Positions 1 to 5,534 of a DNA stretch of 7,323 nt are shown here, in pieces. Under the pieces are notes generated by a model. It had not been told where the DNA came from. It searched no databases and worked only from the letters and a program-made list of their open reading frames with translations. Where the stretch lies: the NCBI GenBank assembly GCA_027483425.1, contig JAIXUR010000215.1, positions 1 through 7,323 on the forward strand. The letters are read 5' to 3'. Source of the stretch: Cyanobacteriota bacterium (GTDB lineage Bacteria > Cyanobacteriota > Cyanobacteriia > Phormidesmidales > Phormidesmidaceae). Positions within the stretch are counted from its first letter, which is position 1, and each line of letters begins with the position of its first letter. The translations under genes and the position numbers were made by a program.

Positions 1-304
1 GGGGTGCCGCTAGTAGAGCCAGAGTCGGGGTGGTTTCAACGTCAGCGTCTGGGGCGTTGGCCATGGCTCGCTGCATGATCTGTAGCGACTGTACCGGAGC
101 CAGTACGGCGTTGAGCAGGGTTTCGGCTTTGGCCCTGTAGTAGGTTGCTTTTGGGGCTGGGGGGGTATTGGGCGCATAGTTATTGGTGGCCTGGGCTACC
201 CCGCTGGGGCGCTGACCATAGCCTAGGGCGACTAAACCCCCCATGGCGGCGATCGCCGCGATCGCCGCCATTGCTCCTAGACGCTGTTGTTTCTCCTTCA
301 CCAT
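1..304 (-). CDS. Secreted or membrane-anchored protein of unknown function (5' part, cut by window start)
   Basis: This open frame starts at an ATG at 304-302 and runs off the left edge with no stop, giving the first 101 residues. The N-terminus looks like a signal peptide: a charged start (MVKEKQQR), a hydrophobic Ala/Ile/Gly/Leu stretch at about residues 9-30, then VAQA at 36-39, a plausible signal peptidase I site. Two HIP1 octamers encode the Ala-Ile-Ala-Ala repeats of the hydrophobic core. The mature part begins with a Pro/Asn-rich segment (about 40-57), then a helix-prone stretch (about 58-85) rich in Ala, Leu and Gln. I do not recognise the family. The start is uncertain: an ATG at 271-269 has a better Shine-Dalgarno (AGGAG) but would lose the charged signal n-region, and the frame stays open upstream to an ATG at 400-398. 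The protein is divergent from the SLH gene. Function is not inferred beyond export to periplasm, lumen or membrane. Confidence 0.7.
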   Translation of the reverse strand, partial: MVKEKQQRLGAMAAIAAIAAMGGLVALGYGQRPSGVAQATNNYAPNTPPAPKATYYRAKAETLLNAVLAPVQSLQIMQRAMANAPDADVETTPTLALLAAP

Positions 305-584
305 TTCGCTTAACCCGTGAATACCTGTAACCCGTGTATGGGATCCTGGGAGGCAGGCGATCGCCCGCTCGGGCCGATCGGTGACCCTTACCCAGGTCAT
401 GGCAACGGCTTCAATGATGGGTGGCTGCAAGCCAGGCCATCGTTAAAGCAACCAAAATCAACCGTGGGATTCAAACTCCATCCAGCTTAAACCTCAGGCA
501 AAGCGTATCATAATGAGCAAGATCACTCAAAATGGTTGCCCATTATCCGTTCTAGTGTAGCAGCACCCGCCCGTCTACTGTAAA
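305..584. other. Divergent intergenic region between the secreted protein and the SLH gene
   Basis: This 280-bp gap separates two divergent genes and should hold both promoters. The right half (about 440-560) is clearly more AT-rich than the surrounding coding DNA. A HIP1 octamer lies at 357-364. No RNA gene or mobile element is visible. Part of the left half (305-440) remains open on the minus strand, in frame with the neighbouring secreted protein, so it could be either 5' leader or an N-terminal extension. Confidence 0.6.
487..514 (+). promoter_or_regulatory. Possible promoter for the SLH gene
   Basis: A TTAAAC element (487-492), a 16-bp spacer and CATAAT (509-514, five of six matches to TATAAT) lie about 70 bp before the SLH start codon. 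On the opposite strand the overlapping bases read TATGAT (512-507), a possible -10 for the divergent gene, although it has no good -35. The -35 match is weak on both strands, so this rests mainly on the -10 and the AT-rich context. Confidence 0.25.
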
Positions 585-1511
585 ATGCCGTCGTCGTTTC
601 GTTTGCTCCCTTGGTTTCGCCCCCAGGCCCAGTCGCGCTCTAGCCGGTGGCTATTCCCCCTGTTGCCCCTGGGGCTATTGGCGATCGCATTGGGAGGGGG
701 CTTGGTCGCTTGGCGGGGGCAGCGGATCCCAGCGGTCACCACCCTGCAACCGGTGGCCCCCTCTACCGCTAAGCCTTGGGGGAGTAGCCTGCTCCATCGG
801 TACCGCCAGCCACGGCCCAGCACTCCCCTGGCGGTGCCCCCGCCGGTACTGCCCCAGCCGCTGCCTCCGCCCCAGGCCTGGCCCGAGTTACCCCTGGTGA
901 AGGCGCAGCCCAGCTTTACCGACCTAGATCCTGGCTATTGGGCCTGGCCCCTGCTCGCCGATCTGGCCCGGCGAGATTTGGTGGCGGGCTTTCCGGATGG
1001 GTCGTTTCGCCCTGGGGAGCCCATGACTCGGGCTGAGTTTGCCGCCCAGCTGACGCGGCTCTTTGACCTACCCCAGGAGCTGACTTCGCCTCCAGGGTCT
1101 ACCCCCTACCCAGATATGGCTACCGATCATTGGGCCTACGGCAGCGTACAAAAGTCGGTGCAGATGGGGTTTCTAACCGGCTACCCCGAGGGCACCGTCT
1201 TGCCCGAGCAGACCGTGACCCGCATTCAGGTGATTGTGGCCTTGGCCAACGGGCTGCGGTTGAAATCGAGTCGTGGCGCAGCTCCGCTGCCAGGACTTTA
1301 TGGTGACCAGAACCAGGTGCCCGATTGGGCCAACCGCCAGTTGGTAGCCGCCACCGAAGCGGGGCTGGTGGTCAACTACCCTGACCTGAACCAGCTGGCC
1401 CCCAACCGACCCGCGTCCCGAGCTGAGGTGGCGGCGATGCTGCACCGGGCGTTGGTCTACACCGGCCGTTTGCAGGAGGTGCCGTTTGCCTACGTGGTCA
1501 AGGCCCCCTAG
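585..1511 (+). CDS. Membrane-anchored protein with three SLH (S-layer homology) repeats
   Basis: This 308-residue protein begins with a basic segment, then a hydrophobic helix at about residues 22-43 that is either an uncleaved signal anchor or a signal peptide. A proline-rich linker follows (about 75-106, with runs such as PPPVLPQPLPPP). The rest is three SLH repeats: about 111-161 (FTDL...YWA, GFPDGSFRPG, TRAE at 148-151), 175-224 (YPDM...HWA, GYPEG, a degenerate TRIQ at 212-215) and 238-290 (DWA, NYPD, SRAE at 278-281). SLH triplets bind cell-wall polymers non-covalently; in cyanobacteria SLH domains tether outer-membrane or surface proteins to peptidoglycan. I infer that the protein bridges a membrane and the wall; no enzymatic domain is seen. 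The ATG at 585 is the first start after an in-frame TAG at 558, but has no clear Shine-Dalgarno. The stop overlaps that of convergent ftsH. Confidence 0.85.
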   Translation: MPSSFRLLPWFRPQAQSRSSRWLFPLLPLGLLAIALGGGLVAWRGQRIPAVTTLQPVAPSTAKPWGSSLLHRYRQPRPSTPLAVPPPVLPQPLPPPQAWPELPLVKAQPSFTDLDPGYWAWPLLADLARRDLVAGFPDGSFRPGEPMTRAEFAAQLTRLFDLPQELTSPPGSTPYPDMATDHWAYGSVQKSVQMGFLTGYPEGTVLPEQTVTRIQVIVALANGLRLKSSRGAAPLPGLYGDQNQVPDWANRQLVAATEAGLVVNYPDLNQLAPNRPASRAEVAAMLHRALVYTGRLQEVPFAYVVKAP

Positions 1512-1526
1512 GCGACGACCTGGGGC
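1503..1526. terminator. Possible hairpin at the SLH/ftsH convergent stop codons
   Basis: GCCCC plus AGG (1503-1507, 1510-1512) can pair with CCT plus GGGGC (1519-1526), giving an 8-bp stem with a 2-nt bulge and a CGACGA loop. It covers the shared stop codons of the two convergent genes. As a near-symmetric hairpin it could act on both transcripts, but it lacks a T-tract and lies in coding sequence, so the terminator role is only a guess. Confidence 0.25.
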
Positions 1527-3376
1527 GCTTGCACCTGCTTGAGCTGCTGCCGGAGGGGGGCACCCTCAATTACCTCGGCCTCTAGGAGCTGCTGGGCTAG
1601 ACTTTCGAGCAAGTCCCGGTTCTGCTGGAGAATGTCGAGGGCTCGCTGGTGGCCTGCTTCGACCAGCGATTTAACCTCATCGTCGATCGCCTTAGCCGTT
1701 TCTTCACTGATGGGGCGGCGGGCATTGGGCATTCCCCCGTCTAGGAAGGTATTGCGCTGGCTGCGATCGTAGGCCAGGGGGCCTAGCACCTTGCTCATGC
1801 CGTAGGTGGTGACCATTTGTTCGGCCAGGTCGGTGGCCCGCTGGAGGTCGTTGGCGGCCCCCGTGGTGATACTGCCGAAGATTAGTTCTTCCGCCGATCG
1901 CCCCCCCAGCAGGGTGGCAATCTGGCCCTTCAGCTCCGCCTCATCGCGCAAAAAGCGGTCTTCGGTGGGCAGCTGCAACGTATAGCCCAGGGCCGCCATG
2001 CCCCGGGGCACAATGGAAATTTTTTCTACCTCGTCGGTGCCGGGCATGAGCGCCCCCACCAGGGCATGGCCCACTTCGTGGTAGGCGACGATGGTCTTCT
2101 CTTTGTCGTTGAGCACTCGACTCTTTTTCTCTAGACCGGCCACTACCCGCTCAATGGCCTCGCTAAAGTCTTCCTGCTCGACGACGGTGCTGTGGCGGCG
2201 GGCGGCCAGCAGGGCGGCTTCGTTGACGAGGTTGGCTAGGTCGGCCCCCGCAAAGCCGGGGGTGCGGGTGGCAATCAGCCGCAGATCGACGGTATCGGCC
2301 AGCTTCACATCCTTGGCGTGAATGGTGAGAATCGCTTCGCGCCCCTTCAGGTCGGGGCGATCGACCAGCACCTGGCGGTCAAAGCGACCCGGACGCAGCA
2401 GGGCCGGATCGAGGGTTTCTGGGCGATTGGTGGCGGCTAGCACGATCACCGTGGTGTCGCCCGCCTCAAAGCCATCCATCTCGGTGAGCAGCTGGTTGAG
2501 GGTTTGCTCCCGTTCGTCGTTGCCACCGTAGAAGCCATTGCTAGCGCGCGACTTGCCGATCGCATCCAGCTCATCAATAAAGATAATGCAGGGGGCCTGT
2601 TTCTTGGCCTGGTCAAACAGGTCGCGTACCCGTGACGAGCCCACCCCCACAAACAGCTCGACAAATTCTGACCCCGAAATGCTGAAGAAGGGCACCCCGG
2701 CCTCTCCGGCTACGGCCTTGGCCATCAGGGTTTTGCCGGTGCCAGGGGGGCCGACCAGCAGCACCCCCTTGGGAATTTTGGCCCCCAGGTCGGTGAAGCG
2801 CTGGGGGGTCTTGAGAAAGTCGACAATTTCCACCAGTTCCGTTTTAGCCTCTTCCACCCCGGCCACATCGTCGAAGGTGATTTTGCCGGCCTCGCCCTCC
2901 ACGTAGACCTTGGCTTTGCTCTTGCCAATGGACAGCACCCCCTGGGGGCCGCCGCCGCCCCGAGCCAGAAAGAACCGCCATACGCCAATGAAAATCAGCG
3001 GTGGAATGACCCAGCTCAGCAGGCTGCCAAACCACTGCCCCTTGGGCGGCGGCACGGCGGCAAACTCAACCCCGTTGTCTTCGAGCAGTTGGGGCAGTTG
3101 CAGGTCAAAAATGGGCGTCGTAGTGTACACATCGCCCGCTTCGCCAGTGGTGGCGTCTTTGATCTGGTAGCGAATCTCGTTTTGCCCCACGGAGGCCCGC
3201 ATCACCTCCTGCTCCTGCACGCGGTGGATGAACATGCTGTAGGGCTCACGGGCGATTTGGCCGCCGAAGAAGCCTGAAAAGGCAATGTTGAGCAGCAGCA
3301 GGCCGGTGGCGGCCCAGAGGACGATATTGGCGATCTGGCGCGATCGCGACGGTTGGGGGTCTTTGTTTACGGGCAT
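1508..3376 (-). CDS. ftsH: ATP-dependent zinc metalloprotease FtsH
   Basis: FtsH is a membrane-bound hexameric AAA+ protease that extracts and degrades damaged or unassembled membrane proteins and some soluble regulators. This 622-residue copy is full length. Two transmembrane helices (about 16-38 and 115-138) flank a periplasmic/lumenal domain. The AAA module has Walker A GPPGTGKT (209-216), pore loop FVG (242-244), Walker B IIFIDE (264-269) and arginine-finger segment RPGRFDR (328-334). The peptidase has HEVGH (433-437; zinc ligands H433 and H437, catalytic E434), with D510 in GAANDLQRAT as probable third ligand. HEVGH instead of the common HEAGH keeps every catalytic residue. From memory of Synechocystis paralogs, the motif and N-terminal domain resemble the FtsH1/FtsH4 type more than FtsH2/FtsH3 of photosystem II repair; an alignment is needed. 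The ATG at 3376 has no good Shine-Dalgarno. The TAG stop overlaps that of the convergent SLH gene. Confidence 0.97.
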   Translation of the reverse strand: MPVNKDPQPSRSRQIANIVLWAATGLLLLNIAFSGFFGGQIAREPYSMFIHRVQEQEVMRASVGQNEIRYQIKDATTGEAGDVYTTTPIFDLQLPQLLEDNGVEFAAVPPPKGQWFGSLLSWVIPPLIFIGVWRFFLARGGGGPQGVLSIGKSKAKVYVEGEAGKITFDDVAGVEEAKTELVEIVDFLKTPQRFTDLGAKIPKGVLLVGPPGTGKTLMAKAVAGEAGVPFFSISGSEFVELFVGVGSSRVRDLFDQAKKQAPCIIFIDELDAIGKSRASNGFYGGNDEREQTLNQLLTEMDGFEAGDTTVIVLAATNRPETLDPALLRPGRFDRQVLVDRPDLKGREAILTIHAKDVKLADTVDLRLIATRTPGFAGADLANLVNEAALLAARRHSTVVEQEDFSEAIERVVAGLEKKSRVLNDKEKTIVAYHEVGHALVGALMPGTDEVEKISIVPRGMAALGYTLQLPTEDRFLRDEAELKGQIATLLGGRSAEELIFGSITTGAANDLQRATDLAEQMVTTYGMSKVLGPLAYDRSQRNTFLDGGMPNARRPISEETAKAIDDEVKSLVEAGHQRALDILQQNRDLLESLAQQLLEAEVIEGAPLRQQLKQVQAPQVVA

Positions 3377-3538
3377 AGGGATTGTAGAGGCGCGGTTTTA
3401 GAGTTTGCTATGCATGGCCTGAGTCCTAGGGTGATTCACCATCGTCAAGGCCGGGTTGTGGTCTGATCGTAAGGTTGATCTGGGGAACATCCCGTTGGGT
3501 TGCCCCTGGTGGGAGAGTGTGGCAACCCAGATCTCCCC
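3377..3538. other. Intergenic region upstream of ftsH
   Basis: This 162-bp gap between DUF1232 and ftsH, both on the minus strand, should hold the ftsH promoter. On the minus strand there is a TTGACG (3448-3443) with no good -10 at the right distance, and a TACAAT (around 3386-3381) that sits too close to the start codon unless the transcript is leaderless. A small palindrome GGTGATTCACC (3430-3440) could be an operator half-site pair. None of these is strong enough to call on its own. Confidence 0.35.
3496..3529 (-). terminator. Probable stem-loop terminator of the DUF1232 gene
   Basis: TGGGTTGCC (3496-3504) and GGCAACCCA (3521-3529) form a perfect 9-bp inverted repeat around a 16-nt loop. 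It starts 10 bp past the DUF1232 stop codon in the direction of transcription. There is no T-tract after the stem, which is common for cyanobacterial terminators but leaves other roles open, such as transcript stabilisation or a protein-binding palindrome before ftsH. Confidence 0.45.
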
Positions 3539-3829
3539 CTAGTCAACGTTAACATCCACGGTGGTTTGAGTCGCATCAGGGGCATCGGCGCGAAGGCCAG
3601 AGGGCCGTTTGCTGGTCAGCCCCGACAGCATGATCTGGGACATGGCCGCAATAAACATAGAGGCCACCACCGCATCGTCAATCCAGCCGATGATGGGGAT
3701 GAAGTCGGGGGCAATGTCGATGGGGCTGAGCAGGTACAGCAGGGTGGCACCGGCTAGAATCCAGCGATATTTGGGATTGTCTAGGGTGTTTTTGTACCAG
3801 GTGTAAAACGACTGAACCGTAGAGTTCAT
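3539..3829 (-). CDS. YkvA/DUF1232 family small membrane protein
   Basis: This 96-residue protein carries the DUF1232 (YkvA-like) signature: YLLSPIDIAPDFIPIIGWIDD at about residues 32-52, where the SPIDxxPDxIP core and the acidic pair after the Trp are the family's hallmarks. The hydrophobic stretch runs from about 23 to 68, interrupted by the acidic motif, so it probably forms a re-entrant or paired-helix membrane insertion. The tail from about 70 is polar, with an acidic end (VDVNVD). The family is widespread in bacteria and cyanobacteria and has no settled biochemical role. The ATG at 3829 is the natural start; the Shine-Dalgarno is poor. It lies 95 bp downstream of the aldehyde dehydrogenase on the same strand and 162 bp upstream of ftsH. 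Joint transcription with either is possible, though hairpins lie in both gaps. Confidence 0.85.
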   Translation of the reverse strand: MNSTVQSFYTWYKNTLDNPKYRWILAGATLLYLLSPIDIAPDFIPIIGWIDDAVVASMFIAAMSQIMLSGLTSKRPSGLRADAPDATQTTVDVNVD

Positions 3830-3895
3830 AGGGACACAGTTGAATGCAATGGCCCTATGGTGCCACGGAATATCCTGGCCGCTGCTTGGGGATAG

Positions 3896-3916
3896 CCGCC
3901 CGCCGAGGGGGGCGGG
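3896..3916 (-). terminator. GC-rich hairpin after the aldehyde dehydrogenase gene
   Basis: CCGCCC (3896-3901) with GGGCGG (3910-3915), or alternatively CCCGCC (3899-3904) with GGCGGG (3911-3916), can form a 6-bp GC-only stem just beyond the aldehyde dehydrogenase stop on the minus strand. No T-tract follows, so the terminator assignment is weak. Confidence 0.3.
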
Positions 3917-3924
3917 GCCGAACC

Positions 3925-5325
3925 CTACTCCGTCCTCAGGTGCCAGCCTCGGGGCTGCAAAAACGTGTAAAGCCCTGCCAGGGAGAGGGTGGTGCCTAGG
4001 CCAGAGTGGCCGCGGCCGCTCCAGGGGAGGCGAGGGCTGACGCGATCGCAGCAGTTCCAGTAGGCCGAGCCGGTGTTGATCTGGCGGAGCAGGGTGATGG
4101 CGCGATCGCGATCGGTGCCGTACACCGCCGCCGTCAGCCCGTAGGGGGTGTCCTGCATCAGCGCCACCGCCTCCGCGTCGCTGGTCACCCGCTGAATGCC
4201 GATCACCGGGCCAAAGGTCTCGTCTCGCATCACCGCCATGGTGTGGTTGACCTCGGTCAGCACCGTGGGGGCAAAGTACCAGCCGGGGCGATCGAGGGGC
4301 TCGCCGCCGCAGCGCAGGGTGGCTCCTTTGGCGATCGCATCCGCCACCTGATGTTGCAGCACCGCGAGCTGGGGCTGACGACTGACCGGGCCGAGGTAGG
4401 TGGCCGCATCCGTCGGGTCCCCCAGGCTGAACCCCTGCACCGTGGCTAAAAAGGCGTCGAGAAAGTCGTCATAGACCTCGGTGTGGACGTAGATGCGCTC
4501 CACCGCACAGCAGCTCTGACCGTTGTTGTAGAAGGCCCCATCGGCTAGGCTCGCCGCCGCGATCGCAGGATTGGCCGTGGCGCAGACGTAGGCGGGGTCT
4601 TTGCCGCCCAGCTCCAGCTGGACGCGCATCATCTGGGGGGCCGCCGCCACCGCAATTTTTTGCCCCGTGGCGTAGGAACCGGTAAAAAAGACGCCATCGA
4701 TGGACTGCTCCAGCAGGGCGGCACCGGTCAGTCCTGTCCCCACGACGGGCATGAAGATGTCCTGGGGAATGCCCGAGGCGTGGAGTAGGTCTGCGATCGC
4801 CAGTCCGGTCAGGGTGGCAAACTCCGAGGGCTTGTACAGCACCGCATTGCCCAGCAGCAGCGCTGGCACAAACACATTGCTGCCCACAAAGTAGGGATAG
4901 TTCCAGGCCGAGATATTGGCGATCACCCCCAGGGGGTCGTAGCTGATTACCTCCTCCAGGCCGCTGGTACCGGGCAAGGCATCGGCGGGTTCACCGTAAA
5001 CCCGCTCTGGGGTGAGCACCTGGAGCAGGTGCTCAAGAAAGAAATCGATTCGCCCCGGCACCGCCAGGATTTCATTGCGGGCCTGGGTGATGGGCTTGCC
5101 CGTCTCTGAGGTCAGCCGTGCCGCCAGGGTGTCAGCCTGCTCGATCAGCCGATCGCGAAACCGCTGGATGGGTGCCATGCGGTCTGCCGGGGCCAACGCC
5201 GCCCACCCCGGCTGCGCCTGCCGGGCCTGGGAAACCTTCTGGGCGATCGCCGCCCGATCATCCCCAGGGATAGTCTGAATCAGCGCTTCGGTGGCGGGGT
5301 TAATGACAGAGATCAGATCGGCCAT
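3925..5325 (-). CDS. NAD(P)-dependent aldehyde dehydrogenase, uncharacterised cyanobacterial type
   Basis: This ALDH-superfamily enzyme oxidises an aldehyde to its acid (or acylates) with NAD(P)+; the substrate is unknown. It has 466 residues from the ATG at 5325, close to the usual ALDH length. Visible landmarks: oxyanion-hole Asn in SAWNYP (N142), cofactor Lys in LYKPSE (K165), the FFTGS loop (213-217), general base Glu in LELGGK (E238), nucleophile Cys in GQSCCA (C272) and ETFGP (369-373). All catalytic residues are present. The C-terminal segment NCCDRVSPRLPWSGRGHSG (424-442) is distinctive. From memory it matches a CDD subgroup named after a Synechococcus PCC 7335 protein (ALDH_EDX86601-like), related to succinate-semialdehyde and betaine-aldehyde dehydrogenases; this needs a search. 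An in-frame TTG at 5352 would add nine residues, but the ATG fits the usual N-terminus (ISVINPATE). No clear Shine-Dalgarno precedes it. The gene diverges from the metal transporter. Confidence 0.93.
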   Translation of the reverse strand: MADLISVINPATEALIQTIPGDDRAAIAQKVSQARQAQPGWAALAPADRMAPIQRFRDRLIEQADTLAARLTSETGKPITQARNEILAVPGRIDFFLEHLLQVLTPERVYGEPADALPGTSGLEEVISYDPLGVIANISAWNYPYFVGSNVFVPALLLGNAVLYKPSEFATLTGLAIADLLHASGIPQDIFMPVVGTGLTGAALLEQSIDGVFFTGSYATGQKIAVAAAPQMMRVQLELGGKDPAYVCATANPAIAAASLADGAFYNNGQSCCAVERIYVHTEVYDDFLDAFLATVQGFSLGDPTDAATYLGPVSRQPQLAVLQHQVADAIAKGATLRCGGEPLDRPGWYFAPTVLTEVNHTMAVMRDETFGPVIGIQRVTSDAEAVALMQDTPYGLTAAVYGTDRDRAITLLRQINTGSAYWNCCDRVSPRLPWSGRGHSGLGTTLSLAGLYTFLQPRGWHLRTE

Positions 5326-5400
5326 GGGGGAGACTATGGGGTAAAGCGTCAACGACTACCTTACCGATAAGTACGGTTCAGGGCAGTACATGACGAGAGA

Positions 5401-5460
5401 TCCGGCCAGTCCGGCCAGTCCGGCCAGTCCGGCAAGTCCGGCAAGTCCGGCAAGTCCGGC
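5401..5460. repeat. 9-bp tandem repeat array, about 6.7 copies
   Basis: Three perfect copies of TCCGGCCAG (5401-5427) are followed by three perfect copies of TCCGGCAAG (5428-5454) and a partial copy TCCGGC (5455-5460). The two variants differ at one base and are arranged in blocks, not mixed, which suggests stepwise expansion by slippage. The array ends exactly at a HIP1 octamer. Read on the minus strand it would encode a Leu-Ala-Gly repeat, which I regard as incidental. Confidence 0.95.
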
Positions 5461-5472
5461 GCGATCGCTGGC

Positions 5473-5478
5473 TAGAAT
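5473..5478 (+). promoter_or_regulatory. Possible -10 element of the CDF transporter gene
   Basis: TAGAAT (five of six matches to TATAAT) lies just after the tandem array and HIP1 site. Transcription from it would start near 5485, after the GTG at 5481, which supports a downstream ATG as the real start. The -35 position falls inside the repeat array and has no good match, so copy number changes could alter this region. Confidence 0.3.
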
Positions 5479-5534
5479 ACGTGGATAGTCGCTTCCATCG
5501 CCTCCATCACCCATCAGTAGCGCTTGCCGCCGCC

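Larger units (their letters stand above)
5326..5534. other. Divergent intergenic region between aldehyde dehydrogenase and CDF transporter
   Basis: This gap of about 210 bp must hold promoters for both neighbours. It contains the 9-bp tandem array (5401-5460), a HIP1 octamer joined directly to its end (5461-5468) and a possible -10 for the transporter (5473-5478). On the aldehyde dehydrogenase side I see no convincing -35/-10 pair. No obvious ArsR/SmtB- or Zur-type operator is visible upstream of the metal transporter. Confidence 0.5.

Noticed and set aside
249..265. Two adjacent GCGATCGC octamers as a possible local regulatory repeat
   Set aside because: This is the common cyanobacterial HIP1 motif, found at least 14 times in the window, mostly inside genes. 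Here it simply encodes Ala-Ile-Ala repeats.
145..330. 61-codon plus-strand open frame
   Set aside because: It lies antisense to the signal-peptide-bearing edge gene, is rich in Trp, Pro and Arg, and has no ribosome binding site.
4006..4449. 147-codon plus-strand open frame opposite the aldehyde dehydrogenase
   Set aside because: It is antisense to a well-supported enzyme and its composition (Ala, Gly, Arg, His rich) is typical of shadow frames in GC-rich DNA.
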